Source of the DNA: Bacteroidota bacterium
GTDB taxonomy: Bacteria > Bacteroidota > Rhodothermia > Rhodothermales > UBA10348
Assembly (NCBI GenBank): GCA_022571255.1
Contig: JACZYD010000018.1
Span: 1-36,296, forward strand
DNA: 36,296 nucleotides
Direction of reading: 5' to 3'
Below are positions 1 through 9,918 of this stretch, one piece after another. The notes under the pieces are model-generated. The model had not been told where the DNA came from. It ran no database searches and was given only the letters and a program-made list of their open reading frames with translations. Within the stretch, counting starts at the first letter, position 1; the number at the start of each line of letters is the position of its first letter. The position numbers were made by a program, and so were the translations under genes.

Positions 1-812
1 AAATCGTCTTTTAGGCGCTGCAGGAATCTTTCCGGGGATCCTGGGAGAGACTTAATAGTGCGGTTGTAAGCCAGAATCCTCATGTCCATCATGGGGAAAA
101 GAACGGCCGGAAAGAAGTTTACTTCATTCGAAACTCCCTCTTTTCCGGCAAGGCTTTCTGCCGCCCTGCTCGCCGCTTTGCAGCGGTGATGACCGTCTGC
201 TACGTAAAGAGACTGTATTTCGGCAAAACACTTCACCAATACCGCTGGGTTTTTCACTCTCCACAGAGTGTGTTGGACGCCATCGGCCGAAACCAGGTCG
301 TAAACGGCCCTGGAACTCACCGTATCGGTGATGATACTTTTCACTCTTTCGTCATCCGGGAAGGTCAACATCACCGGCTCAGCGTGCGCCCGTTGCTCTA
401 TGATGTGCCGTGTGCGATCGTCCTCTTTGGAGGGTCTTGTCAGCTCATGTTTCAGGATGACGTCATTGTCGTAATCCTCAACAGAAACGCATCCGAAAAT
501 TCCCGTCTGAGAGCGACCGTTCATGATCAACCGATATACATAGAGGCTCGGATCCTCATCCTGGACGGAGTACTCCCCTCTTGCGTATTCGAGAAGATTA
601 CTGGCTCCTGTTGAATAGACCTCATCCGCATATTCACCAACAGATGAAGGAAGGTCTATTTCGGGACGTACAATGTGAAGAAAGCTCATCGGTAGACCCT
701 CGGCCAATTTGAGAGCTTCACTGGTGTTTACTACGTCGTAGGGAACGCAAGCTACCTCCTCTGCCTTTTCAGGCACGGGACGTAAAGCACGGAATGGATG
801 GAGCGTGGCCAT
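1..812 (-). CDS. DUF1015 family protein (N-terminal part; gene runs off the left edge)
   Basis: Minus-strand reading from CAT at 810-812: MATLHPFRALRPVPEKAEEVACVPYDVVNTSEALKLAEGLPMSFLHIVRPEIDLP...LYVYRLIMNGRSQTGIFGCVSVEDYDNDVILKHELTRPSKEDDRTRHI...YVADGHHRCKAA. Open to base 1. Typical DUF1015 motifs (PYDVV, HELTRPxKEDDR, ADGHHR). Absent from the ORF track because it is edge-truncated. Confidence 0.9.
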   Translation of the reverse strand, partial: MATLHPFRALRPVPEKAEEVACVPYDVVNTSEALKLAEGLPMSFLHIVRPEIDLPSSVGEYADEVYSTGASNLLEYARGEYSVQDEDPSLYVYRLIMNGRSQTGIFGCVSVEDYDNDVILKHELTRPSKEDDRTRHIIEQRAHAEPVMLTFPDDERVKSIITDTVSSRAVYDLVSADGVQHTLWRVKNPAVLVKCFAEIQSLYVADGHHRCKAASRAAESLAGKEGVSNEVNFFPAVLFPMMDMRILAYNRTIKSLPGSPERFLQRLKDD

Positions 813-1045
813 GGTCGCGGGGCTTCGTCTGAGAAAACAGCCTATGATCACTACGTTTCTCATAAGGCACTGTTTGGGCAAGTTAAAACGCCCATTTGTG
901 GCGCGAGAAGCGAGTTAGCGAAAATACTACGAATACCCGATTCCAGTGCGGACCGCCCAATTACCAATATTGTGTGAGGTGCAAGGTCTCACGCTTGAAA
1001 CGGGTTGCGCATCGAGGGATAGTCCTTATATTCGGCGTCCTATAC

Positions 1046-1117
<72 letters not shown>

Positions 1118-1123
1118 CAGATC

Positions 1124-1158
1124 AAAACGTCGGATTCCAATGGGATTCGACGTTTTTT
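1124..1158 (+). terminator. Rho-independent terminator after tRNA-fMet
   Basis: Inverted repeat AAAACGTCG ... CGACGTTTT followed by T-run (cgacgtttttta), directly downstream of the tRNA. Confidence 0.75.
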
Positions 1159-1241
1159 ATTTTAATAGTATTCGTTCCTATTTTCGTGTCGTTGCTCTGG
1201 TAGAGATCACGCTTGTTCTGACTGTAATCTCGAAATGGAGA

Positions 1242-2348
1242 ATGATCATGCCTACCCGCCCGTTTGTTTTTTCAGGAATCGCACAGGGAACTGCCGCCCT
1301 TGTATTCTTCTTCGCGCTTAACGGTTGTGACAGTTCAGGTCCCGACAATTCTCCCACCGACTCTCTTGCGAAAGGGCACGTCGATTTCACGCATCTTCCG
1401 GTTGACCTCGATGACGTAACCGAATTCATCGGCCTGGGAGCCATGCAGGTGTTTCCAAAGGACCATGGCGGTTTTTTCGTTAAAAACTGGGATGCGGATG
1501 CGCCTTCCCTCAAACCTGTTTACGCTCCTGCGAACGGTATCATCACCCTTGTTGACCTGGCCAATTTTCGGGCGAAAGGCGACGATGACCTGGCCATCAG
1601 ACTCGACGTAAGTTCAACCATCTATATTCGTTTCGGGCATGTGGATGCCCTGTCGGAAAACATTCTATCTCAGATTGGATCTTTGAAATTCGGCGAAAAC
1701 CGGGTCAGTATCGCAGTCTCAGCGGGCGAGCAGATTGGATGGATCGGTCAATGGCAGGGATTCGACATGGGGATTATCGACAAAGATCTGTCACTGGATT
1801 TCGTCCATCCGGAACGTTATCCCGATCCGCAGCGGTACGCCGGATATTACTTTGATTATTTCAAAGGCTCGATCGGACAGCAACTGCTCTCGATTACGGT
1901 GCGCACGATTGAGCCCCGCGGTGGCAAAATCGACTACGATATTCGGGGTCGTATTATTGGGAACTGGTTTCTTGAGGGCACGGTCAATCCTGGAGAATAC
2001 CTGCCCTTCAGCGGACATATGTCCATCGCGTACGGATATTTACAAGGCGACCAGATTGCAATCTCTGATGCATACGAACGTCGCTTCCTTCCCGACGATC
2101 GTGAGACATCGGGTCCTGACGAGATCGTCTGGATAGCCGGAGACCCGACGTCGCCTGAAACAGTCGGAGAAGAGCAGGGACTGATAAAATATGAATACAC
2201 GGAGGAGCGACACCCGCAAGGTCCCATTCGCGGTGTGTTTCTTATTCAGCTGGTGGGTCCGGAGCGATTGCGATTTGAAAGATTTGCAGGAAAAACTGCG
2301 GATTCGGTAAATGGATTCACCGCGACCGCCAGAATCTATCTGAGGTAA
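1242..2348 (+). CDS. Putative lipoprotein with degenerate M23/biotinyl-like domain
   Basis: ORF with lipobox-like signal (MIMPTRPFVFSGIAQGTAALVFFFALNGCDSSG). Start probably 1242 or 1248 rather than 1140. LKPVYAPANGIITLV...IYIRFGHVD...VSAGEQIGWIG resembles an M23-type barrel. Confidence 0.7.
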   Translation: MIMPTRPFVFSGIAQGTAALVFFFALNGCDSSGPDNSPTDSLAKGHVDFTHLPVDLDDVTEFIGLGAMQVFPKDHGGFFVKNWDADAPSLKPVYAPANGIITLVDLANFRAKGDDDLAIRLDVSSTIYIRFGHVDALSENILSQIGSLKFGENRVSIAVSAGEQIGWIGQWQGFDMGIIDKDLSLDFVHPERYPDPQRYAGYYFDYFKGSIGQQLLSITVRTIEPRGGKIDYDIRGRIIGNWFLEGTVNPGEYLPFSGHMSIAYGYLQGDQIAISDAYERRFLPDDRETSGPDEIVWIAGDPTSPETVGEEQGLIKYEYTEERHPQGPIRGVFLIQLVGPERLRFERFAGKTADSVNGFTATARIYLR

Positions 2349-2380
2349 CCGCAATAAACCGCTTATCAGGACTTTGAGCC

Positions 2381-2830
2381 ATGTACCAGTTAAAACGAAT
2401 ACAACCGATTCTGATTCTTTTTCTCGTCACGGGCATAAACGTTTCGTGCGCAGAAAAAAAGGAGGAACCCCGAGGTACCAGGATGATGGATACAGTCTGG
2501 AATCTCATCGAAATTGAAGGTGAACCCGTCACGCTGGGTATGGAGGCGCGGTATCTGGATCTGGTCCTGGCCGGAAATGGCCCGCGTATAGGTGGTTTTG
2601 CGGGATGTAACAGATTTACCGGCTCTTACGAAATCATCAATGACCATCTGGCACTGGGACGCCTGGAGTTAACGTATCGGTCCTGTTCACGTGCGATGGA
2701 GCAGGAACAACTTTATTTTGAGGCGATGAAAGCCACCAGGCGATTCAAACACGACGGAGATGATTTGACGTTTTTCAACTCCGATGGTAAGATTATCCTG
2801 ACTTTTGAGGCAGTGCATTTTCGTATATAG
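2381..2830 (+). CDS. META domain (HslJ-like) lipoprotein
   Basis: Signal with lipobox (FLVTGINVSCAEKK). MDTVWNLIEIEGEPVT...GGFAGCNRFTGSYEI...LELTYRSCSRAMEQEQLYFEAMKATRRFKHDGDDLTFFNSDGKIILTFEA is the META/HslJ pattern. Confidence 0.88.
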   Translation: MYQLKRIQPILILFLVTGINVSCAEKKEEPRGTRMMDTVWNLIEIEGEPVTLGMEARYLDLVLAGNGPRIGGFAGCNRFTGSYEIINDHLALGRLELTYRSCSRAMEQEQLYFEAMKATRRFKHDGDDLTFFNSDGKIILTFEAVHFRI

Positions 2831-2871
2831 TCGGATAATTTGAGGTCTTCTGATCGGGTCCAGAAACATCG

Positions 2872-4050
2872 TCAGAGCGCGGGGTCCAGAAACCGTCCCA
2901 GTTCACTGCGTTGCGCGACAGCGTCCTGATAACCTACATCCATGAGACGCTGCGCATAGTCCGGTTCGAACAGAATCATCGAAAGCCAGTCGGGCGATTT
3001 CGTATCGCGACTGCCCAGCCCTTTCGAAATCAACTTCAGAATACCTTCCAGATCGGCCTGGTATTCGCCGGTCAGCATTCCGAGGTCACGTGACGGACGC
3101 ATGACCATGAGATCGATCGTACGCATTTTTTTTCTACGCGCCTTCGGAATCTCAGCAATCAATTGGTTGATCCTTTCAAGGATATGAGCGTCCTGGTCGA
3201 GTCGGTCCAGAAAAATGGCATTGAGCAGTAAACCGAATATCTGTGCCGCCGGCGGATATCCAATTACCACGGGCTTATCGGCCTCCTCTCTGGACCGTTT
3301 GTACCGCGTCGAGATCGCCAGAATCTTACTGGCTCCCATATGGATAACCGGACTGAGCGGGTCTGCCAGGCGAATTCCACCATCACCGAAAAAGGCTCCG
3401 TCCACTTCAATTGCCGGAAACAGAAACGGTAGAGACGAAGATGCCATGATATGATTCACTGTCAACTGTCCATTATGACTGACCCGGGTAGCTCGGTCCC
3501 AGTTTCTGATCCGCATTCCGTCAATCCAGGCGACACTTTGCCCGGTACCGTAATTGGTACCAATAAATGCGCACCCTTTGAGGTACCCGCTCTTTATGTT
3601 CGCGCTGATTCCCGTCAGCTTGCCGTCCGGTGCGTTCAGCGTTTTTGTCAGAAATTTACAGAGTGGTTCCGTGTCGACCAGTCCTGACCTCGGAATAAGT
3701 TCGTCGGTGTCGTTGGAGATCCGACTTCCAAACATTTGCCAGAATACCTTGAAGCTGGAACTTGCTTCATAGACATCGGCCGACGTGAGACTCTCCCACA
3801 CGTTCACCAGTTCATGAACGCCGTTTCGGAAGCCATCCGTATGATTGGCGATATAGGCGGCATTCATTGAGCCGGCCGAAACACCAGTAATGACGGAGGG
3901 CCGGCATTCTGCGAAAGCCTCGGCTATATAGGCAAGAACTCCGGCCTGATACGATGCACGGGCTCCACCGCCACTGAGCACGAGTCCCAGGGTACAATTC
4001 TTCTTAGAGGGTCCGGCCCAGGACTTCAGTCTGTCAATTGATTGCCACAT
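2872..4050 (-). CDS. Patatin-like phospholipase
   Basis: GLVLSGGGARASYQAGVLAYI (oxyanion loop), GVSAGSMNAA (GxSxG nucleophile), FFGDGGIRLADPLSP (DGG catalytic Asp). Confidence 0.92.
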   Translation of the reverse strand: MWQSIDRLKSWAGPSKKNCTLGLVLSGGGARASYQAGVLAYIAEAFAECRPSVITGVSAGSMNAAYIANHTDGFRNGVHELVNVWESLTSADVYEASSSFKVFWQMFGSRISNDTDELIPRSGLVDTEPLCKFLTKTLNAPDGKLTGISANIKSGYLKGCAFIGTNYGTGQSVAWIDGMRIRNWDRATRVSHNGQLTVNHIMASSSLPFLFPAIEVDGAFFGDGGIRLADPLSPVIHMGASKILAISTRYKRSREEADKPVVIGYPPAAQIFGLLLNAIFLDRLDQDAHILERINQLIAEIPKARRKKMRTIDLMVMRPSRDLGMLTGEYQADLEGILKLISKGLGSRDTKSPDWLSMILFEPDYAQRLMDVGYQDAVAQRSELGRFLDPAL

Positions 4051-4254
4051 ACAACGCCTTATTTCAATATTCTATGGTTTCAAACTAATGCACATGAACG
4101 CTTCCCGCTACAGGCTCAATCTAATGCGTTATCCACTCTTACTTGATGCGTAATCCACTCTCAGGATCGTCATGTCCGCAAATTCATTTCTTCTGGCGGA
4201 CTTGAGCGTACTTTCATACATATCGTTGGTTGTCTGACACCACTTTTTCATTAC

Positions 4255-5187
4255 ATGGCACACCGTATAATTTTCGTTTTCGTAGACGGTATCGGACTCG
4301 GGGCTCCTGGTTCATCCAACCCGTTCAGCACGATCTCACTTCCGGGGTTCGAAAGACTTTCCGACAATCAGCCATGGGACTCTGATGCGAAACCCGTAGC
4401 GGGCAAAGATTTCTCCTTTCGCGGTATTGATGCTACACTGGGGATCGAAGGCCTTCCACAGAGTGGAACGGGTCAAGCAACGCTTTTTACAGGGTACAAC
4501 TGTGCTTCAATAGCCGGTCGTCATTTCGGACCCTTCCCCCACTCTGCCACCAGGGAAACGATTCGTCGATACAATGTATTTACCCGTGTGAATGAGGGCA
4601 CCGGAACGTCGGCATTTTCGAACGCATACCCGCCTGTTTTTTTCGAACATGTGCGGAAAAGGGATCGCTGGACCGTCACTACGAGAGCCTGCCTCGACTC
4701 TGGCACCGACATTCGCACACTCGATCACCTCGATCTGAGTCGCGCCGTTGCAGCAGACATCACCGGCGAACGACTGATCTCAAATCTCAATCTCCCCGTA
4801 AAGGTCATTACCGAGAGGGAGGCAGCACGAAACCTTGTTTCGATCGCATCCGACCATGCGTTTACTCTGTTCGAATATTTCCACTCCGATAAGGCCGGAC
4901 ATGCCCGGTCCCCTGAAAAAGCCAGGCAATGCCTCGAATCGCTCGATCAATTCATCCAGGGTATTCTACATCACATCGAAGGCACGGACATGACGCTTAT
5001 TCTCACAAGCGACCATGGAAACCTGGAAGACCTCAGCGTCAGGACACACACCAGGAATCCGGTACCATTCGCTGCATACGGTCCGGGTGCGGATGCCTTT
5101 CACATAATCACGTCGATAACAGACGTCACCCCGCAAATCGTCAGCCTGCTGGAGGCGGGCAATGCCCCCTCTTCAAGCCCCCGCTGA
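4255..5187 (+). CDS. Alkaline-phosphatase-superfamily metalloenzyme (phosphopentomutase-like)
   Basis: MAHRIIFVFVDGIGLGAPGSSNPFS; GLPQSGTGQATLFTGYN; FEYFHSDKAGHA; TLILTSDHGNLEDLS are metalloenzyme-superfamily motifs. Confidence 0.85.
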   Translation: MAHRIIFVFVDGIGLGAPGSSNPFSTISLPGFERLSDNQPWDSDAKPVAGKDFSFRGIDATLGIEGLPQSGTGQATLFTGYNCASIAGRHFGPFPHSATRETIRRYNVFTRVNEGTGTSAFSNAYPPVFFEHVRKRDRWTVTTRACLDSGTDIRTLDHLDLSRAVAADITGERLISNLNLPVKVITEREAARNLVSIASDHAFTLFEYFHSDKAGHARSPEKARQCLESLDQFIQGILHHIEGTDMTLILTSDHGNLEDLSVRTHTRNPVPFAAYGPGADAFHIITSITDVTPQIVSLLEAGNAPSSSPR

Positions 5188-5199
5188 TACCCGGGACAC

Positions 5200-7449
5200 T
5201 CAGTGGGTTAGTTCATCTACAATCCGCTTGGCACCGTAAATTTTATCGAGAGATTCCAAAATCCCGCGAACATCTACGGAGACGGTCCTTGCTCCCACAT
5301 CGGTATACAGGAATTGATTTGGAAGCGACTCGATATTTCCGTCGAAAACGAGTCCTACAACTTCAAGGGCGATGTTCAACAGAGGTGATCCTGAATTACC
5401 ACCGGTAATATCGTTGGTCGATACCAGGTTCAGGGGTGTTGAATAATTAAATCCCGAGCCTGGATTCTTCCAGCGCTCGGGGAGTTCCCACTGCTTCTTA
5501 CCCGCGTGGGCGTAGGTCAGCTCAAACATCCCGTAAAAATTGGTAAAAGCCGGAGCGAGTGTACCGTTGTATTCATAACCCGAAATCACGCCATCGGCAA
5601 TTCGGGGTGAGAAAGACGCATCGGGTGGAAATGTATCGCTGTAGATTGCAAACTTGGCGCGTGCCAGTCGCGCGGCAAACGAATTCTCCTGATCAACGAA
5701 AGCAGACAGCTGCTGATTCAGCGTGAAATACAGCGGTGCTATCGTGTTGATGACATCAACCGTGTTATCACCGCTACCAAGATAATTCTGGTCAAGTAAA
5801 GCCATGAAGGAAGCCGAATCGGAAAGTACAGAGTGAGCAACGATGGAATCAGCCAACGCCTCTGCTCCACCAAATTCCTGTAGTTTCCGCGCCGAAGGAT
5901 CTGTCGGGCCGAGGTATTCAACGAACTCAGACACCCGTTGGGCTATGACCTCTCTTTCCAGACGATCAGGCCAGGATTTTATCGATGCAGCTTCTTCGCG
6001 TAAGTCATCAAGCGTTTCCTGCGGCGCCCCACGCTGGCGCATGATGGAGTAAAAATATCCGTACATGGCTCGCGTAAGAATTCTCGAGCTCAGCGCGGGA
6101 TTCATGAACTGTGTAAACACGGCTGCCTTCTCTGCCGATGCTCTTTTCGAAGCCTGGAGACGCTCAATATCTTTCAGAACACTTCCATAAATAGTCGAAA
6201 GAGAATCGGATTTTTCGATCTCTTCCCTTAAAATATTTTCGGCCGCTTCCCGTCGAGCAATAAGAGCACCGTCCAGCAATCCCTCCAACTGGCCCTTCTG
6301 ATTTTTCAGACTGTTCTGAATGGAGAAATAGTCATTCCTGATATCGAATTCGTCGGCCTCCTCGGGATACGATTCTATGTAGGCTGCCAGAATCTGTCCC
6401 CGCTTTTCCAAAACTCGGATATCCTCCGGCAAGGAATAGTCACGAAAATATTCCAGCTGACTGACCGTAGACATCCGACTGGTCTGGCCCGGATTTCCTA
6501 CGACAAACACGGCATCGCCGTCGGAAGCGCCATCCATGTCCCACTTGAAATAATCGGGCGTATCGAGAGGCTCATCGTTCTCTCCATAAGCGCGGAAAAA
6601 ACTCATGTCCAGGTTGTACCGGGGATACGTAAAGTTGTCATGATCTCCCCCGAAAAAACCGATCTGAAGCTCGGGTACCATGACCAGTCTGATGTCATCA
6701 TAACGCTTATAGGTGTATGCAGCATATTTGCCACCATTATAGAGAGCCACGATCTCGACTTGTAACGAAGAATCCGCCGCGCTGGCTTGGGTCTGCAGTC
6801 TTTTCTCAATTTTTTCTGCCCGATTACGCCGCGCTTCCGCCTGAGGCCCGGCTCCCTTCACTTTTTTAATCGCTGCGTAAACTTCTGCCGTTACGTCTTC
6901 GAGAGATATGAGCTGATCGACGTAGAGATCCTCGACTTTACGCTCGTCCGACGCGGATTCTGCATAAAATCCATTGTCCAGCAGCTTTTCTCCTTCTTGA
7001 CTGACTTCCGTAACGCTCTCGCGAGCACAGTGATGGTTGGTCATGATGAGGCCCGTCGCAGAAACAAACGATGCCGAGCAGTACGACGAAAATCGGAGAG
7101 CCCCCAATCGCGCCTTGTCAAACCAGGCTTTATCTGGTGTGAACCCATAGGTTTCTTCGAAATACGCAACCGGTGGATTGTCAAACGTCCACATCTTGCC
7201 GCCATCAAATCTACCAACCACAATTTCGTCATCGTTCACAGGTTGCGGCTCCGGTACCACGATCGATTCAGTGATCGAAGGCGGCGTTTCGCGAATGACA
7301 TTTTCTGCCATGACAGGCCTTTGAGTCTGCTCGGTTGTACGCGTTGTGGATGAACACCTGACGAGTTGACTTCCCAGTAACAGGAGTACGATGACTCGCA
7401 GGCTGAACAAAGAGCGCAAGGAGTTTTTAATCATTTTCAAGGTTTTCAT
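5200..7449 (-). CDS. S46 family dipeptidyl-peptidase (DPP7/DPP11 family)
   Basis: FSSYCSASFVSATGLIMTNHHCAR (catalytic His), GNPGQTSRMSTVSQLEY, TNDITGGNSGSPLLN (catalytic Ser). Start set at MKTLKMIKNSLRSLFSLRVIVLLLLG (7449). The upstream extension in the ORF track is antisense to tRNA-Leu. Confidence 0.93.
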   Translation of the reverse strand: MKTLKMIKNSLRSLFSLRVIVLLLLGSQLVRCSSTTRTTEQTQRPVMAENVIRETPPSITESIVVPEPQPVNDDEIVVGRFDGGKMWTFDNPPVAYFEETYGFTPDKAWFDKARLGALRFSSYCSASFVSATGLIMTNHHCARESVTEVSQEGEKLLDNGFYAESASDERKVEDLYVDQLISLEDVTAEVYAAIKKVKGAGPQAEARRNRAEKIEKRLQTQASAADSSLQVEIVALYNGGKYAAYTYKRYDDIRLVMVPELQIGFFGGDHDNFTYPRYNLDMSFFRAYGENDEPLDTPDYFKWDMDGASDGDAVFVVGNPGQTSRMSTVSQLEYFRDYSLPEDIRVLEKRGQILAAYIESYPEEADEFDIRNDYFSIQNSLKNQKGQLEGLLDGALIARREAAENILREEIEKSDSLSTIYGSVLKDIERLQASKRASAEKAAVFTQFMNPALSSRILTRAMYGYFYSIMRQRGAPQETLDDLREEAASIKSWPDRLEREVIAQRVSEFVEYLGPTDPSARKLQEFGGAEALADSIVAHSVLSDSASFMALLDQNYLGSGDNTVDVINTIAPLYFTLNQQLSAFVDQENSFAARLARAKFAIYSDTFPPDASFSPRIADGVISGYEYNGTLAPAFTNFYGMFELTYAHAGKKQWELPERWKNPGSGFNYSTPLNLVSTNDITGGNSGSPLLNIALEVVGLVFDGNIESLPNQFLYTDVGARTVSVDVRGILESLDKIYGAKRIVDELTH

Positions 7450-7514
7450 TTCATTCTGCAGACCGATAATGCAAGCGGAAATCACTCGATCAAACGGTAT
7501 ATTAGCGCGGCGAA

Positions 7515-7598
7515 GCGAGAGTGGCGGAATTGGCAGACGCGCCAGATTTAGGATCTGGTGGGGTAACACCCGTGGGGGTTCGAGTCCCCCCTTTCGCA
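7515..7598 (+). tRNA. tRNA-Leu (anticodon TAG)
   Basis: GCGAGAG ... GGCGGAATTGGCAGACGCGCCAGATTTAGGATCTGGTGGGGTAACACCCGTGGGGGTTCGAGTCCCCCCTTTCGC A. Class II long variable arm, anticodon loop TTTAGGA, acceptor pairs GCGAGAG/CTTTCGC. Confidence 0.96.
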
Positions 7599-7734
7599 CA
7601 CCAGTCTTTCGACTCCGGGCGCATACTACATCGTTGCGCGATGTATGTTCTTCCCTGTCATGGTCGAGATCCGCGTCACCATCAGGTCTTGTTCGCAACA
7701 CTCAAATCAATCAAGATACTCGAGTAGCGATGCG

Positions 7735-8838
7735 ATGAACAGAAATGCAATAACCTCACGCGCTTTCACGGCGGCTGCACTTCGAAGCGAGAAATATCGG
7801 ATCACCGGACTTCTCTGGTTTCTTGTGGCAGCCGTGCTGATTGTTGCCGTCCGGATCATTGTTGCAGAATCCGCGGCGGAACGGGAGGCCCTGATCCAGA
7901 CAGGCATCCTTGTCTTCGTAATAATGGCTTACGAGGGACTCATGTTTCGATTTATCACACGCAGTATCGAGACCGATCACGAACCGGCTTCTTGACTCTG
8001 GAATCTGAATCTTTTCATCGAGACCCTGTTTCCGACCGGAATTTTATTCATCGCCATCATTGGATCTTCGGTGGAACCCTATCAGGCACTGATCTCACCG
8101 GTCGACCGGTTATACACCGTGTTCATTATTCTGTCCACGTTGCGGCTCACTCCGTTTTTGTCGCAACTGACGGGGATTTATGCCGCACTCGGCTATTTCG
8201 CGGGGGTTGCCTATACATACAGTTTCTTCCCCTACCCGGAATCCGGTGCTTTTACTTTGCCGGTGTTCGCGACCTATGGTGCACTTCTGTTGTTGAGTGG
8301 TTTTGTGGCGGGAGGCGTTGCGGGGCAGATTAGATTACATGTTGACGCAGCGCTTCGCGAAGCCGAGACAAAGAGGGAGATGGATCGGATCAATGAATTA
8401 CTTGTTGCAGATCTTCCGTCGGACAAATTTGTGACGTTTGTTGTCTCTTTGCTCGACCCTGAAAGCAGGAAAATCCAATTGTTGTCCGCCGGTCACGCGC
8501 CTCTTATGCTCTATATGGCGGCCGACAATACTGTGGAAATATCTGGCGCCCACGGCATCCCGTTCGGGCTCATGACAGGTATTCCATACGGCCCGCCTCA
8601 GGAAATCGAGATGGCTCCCGGCGACATTCTTCTTCTGATTGCGGATGGCTTTACAGAGTGGATGAACCCCGATGAAGAGGAGTTTGGAGATGAACGGGTC
8701 GCTGCGGTACTCAAAAATTGCAGTGACTTGCCCCCCGCAGACATTATTTCGCGGCTGCACACTGAAGTACTCGATTTCAAAAGTGGCGTGACGCAGGCGG
8801 ACGACCTTACGGTGGTAATTGTGAAGCGGATCGAGTGA
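7735..8838 (+). pseudogene. Membrane-anchored SpoIIE-type PP2C phosphatase, disrupted (in-frame TGA plus internal loss of the first half of the catalytic domain)
   Basis: Phase-1 reading is continuous from ATG 7735 to 8838 except for TGA at 7993-7995: ...RSIETDHEPAS*LWNLNLFIETLFPTGILFIAIIGSSVEPYQAL... C-terminus is SpoIIE-like (FVTFVVSLLDPESRKIQLLSAGHAPLMLY...GDILLLIADGFTEWMNPDEEEFGDER...QADDLTVVIVKR). The N-terminal catalytic motifs (GGDxxD, DVxGHG) are absent; the sequence passes from EAETKREMDRI directly to NELLVADLPSDKF. Confidence 0.8.
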
Positions 8839-8848
8839 ATAATTCAGA

Positions 8849-8866
8849 GGCTCTTTTAAGAGAGCC
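8849..8866. terminator. Hairpin between convergent genes (possible terminator)
   Basis: GGCTCT TTTAAG AGAGCC between the ends of the 8838 (+) and 8882 (-) genes. No T-tract. Confidence 0.35.
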
Positions 8867-8881
8867 GGAAGAACTGAGGCA

Positions 8882-9784
8882 TCAGTTCAGCATCGTGGAA
8901 TATTCCGACAGATGCGCAGGATCGAGTCGCGCAAGCGTGTCATACGCCTGAACAGCGACTGTCGAGCCCTTGAAAGCGGTTGCAATCTCCCTGTATTTCG
9001 CCGTGAAAAACTGATCAATGTAGTAAGACCGTTCTACCTCGTCCGCGACCGCCTCAATCCGGATAATTACGTCGAGAATTGTTCTGCGGGCAGCATTGGC
9101 GTCGGTGACGAAGCGATCGAGACCGCGAAGATGATAGTCTGCGTACGCGATCCGAAGATCCCGATATCGTGGATCCATGATCTGCGAAATAAGATCGCCG
9201 CGACCCAACTCGCCCGCCAGGCTGGACCACCCGACAGTCCCGGCATTCTTCGCCACATCCGCGACCCGTCGCGCCTGCTCGAAATGCGGGCTTCCTCCCA
9301 TATTATCGAACGTGTCATAGTCGTAACCGAGAAGAATATACACGTAAAAATTGACCAGTGACGTAATGGAATGAAATACGTCCGGGCGAAAGAAAAGTGG
9401 CGTACCTCGATCGTAATCGAAAACCCATTCCTGGTCGTTGACCTGGAAAACGGTTGTTTTCTGTACCGTTCCGTAGATCGGACGCCTGCCTACGACAAGG
9501 ACCCGCGCCCTGAACCGAGTCAGGGAAATCGCCTCGGTAATAATCACCTGAAAAGAACACTCTATACGCTCAAAATCCTCGTACACGTCGTTCGTCCATC
9601 GCCTGTCATTGATGTACTCGCGAATGTTTTGACCGAGTTCGTCAAGAAACGAATAATCATTGCCTGTAATATTCTGATAATTGACAGAAACGTTGCATTG
9701 GAGCTCCTGGCCACTCACCTGGATGGTTTGAGCAAGCGAGAGAAGCATGAATACAAGCACATATTTGATGTGCATTCGAGCCAT
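8882..9784 (-). CDS. DUF4835 family protein (PorD-like, T9SS-associated)
   Basis: Signal peptide then QELQCNVSVNYQNITGNDYSFLDELGQNIREYINDRRWTNDVYEDFERIECSFQVIITE...FDYDRGTPLFFRPDVFHSITSLVNFYVYILLGYDYDTFDNMGGSPHFEQARRV is the DUF4835 signature. Confidence 0.9.
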   Translation of the reverse strand: MARMHIKYVLVFMLLSLAQTIQVSGQELQCNVSVNYQNITGNDYSFLDELGQNIREYINDRRWTNDVYEDFERIECSFQVIITEAISLTRFRARVLVVGRRPIYGTVQKTTVFQVNDQEWVFDYDRGTPLFFRPDVFHSITSLVNFYVYILLGYDYDTFDNMGGSPHFEQARRVADVAKNAGTVGWSSLAGELGRGDLISQIMDPRYRDLRIAYADYHLRGLDRFVTDANAARRTILDVIIRIEAVADEVERSYYIDQFFTAKYREIATAFKGSTVAVQAYDTLARLDPAHLSEYSTMLN

Positions 9785-9918
9785 CAGACGGATTTCATTG
9801 TGCATGGAGGTCGAGAGCAGTAATACACGGTGAACGTGTTACAGTTTCAGACGAGATTCCTCTATCAGGTGAAAATCATGTCCTCCGGGGCTGATATCAA
9901 CGATCAAAATCTCGACGG

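Noticed and set aside
186-614. 142-aa plus-strand ORF
   Set aside because: Antisense to the DUF1015 coding sequence; no recognisable domain.
7450-7701. N-terminal extension of the S46 peptidase ORF (833 aa) up to 7701
   Set aside because: It is translated antisense to the tRNA-Leu gene (RKGGLEPPRVLPHQILNLARLPIPPLSLR). The real start is at the signal peptide near 7449.
7521-7727. ORF MAELADAPDLGSGGVTPVGVRVPPFAHQ...
   Set aside because: Well-known spurious translation of a tRNA-Leu gene.
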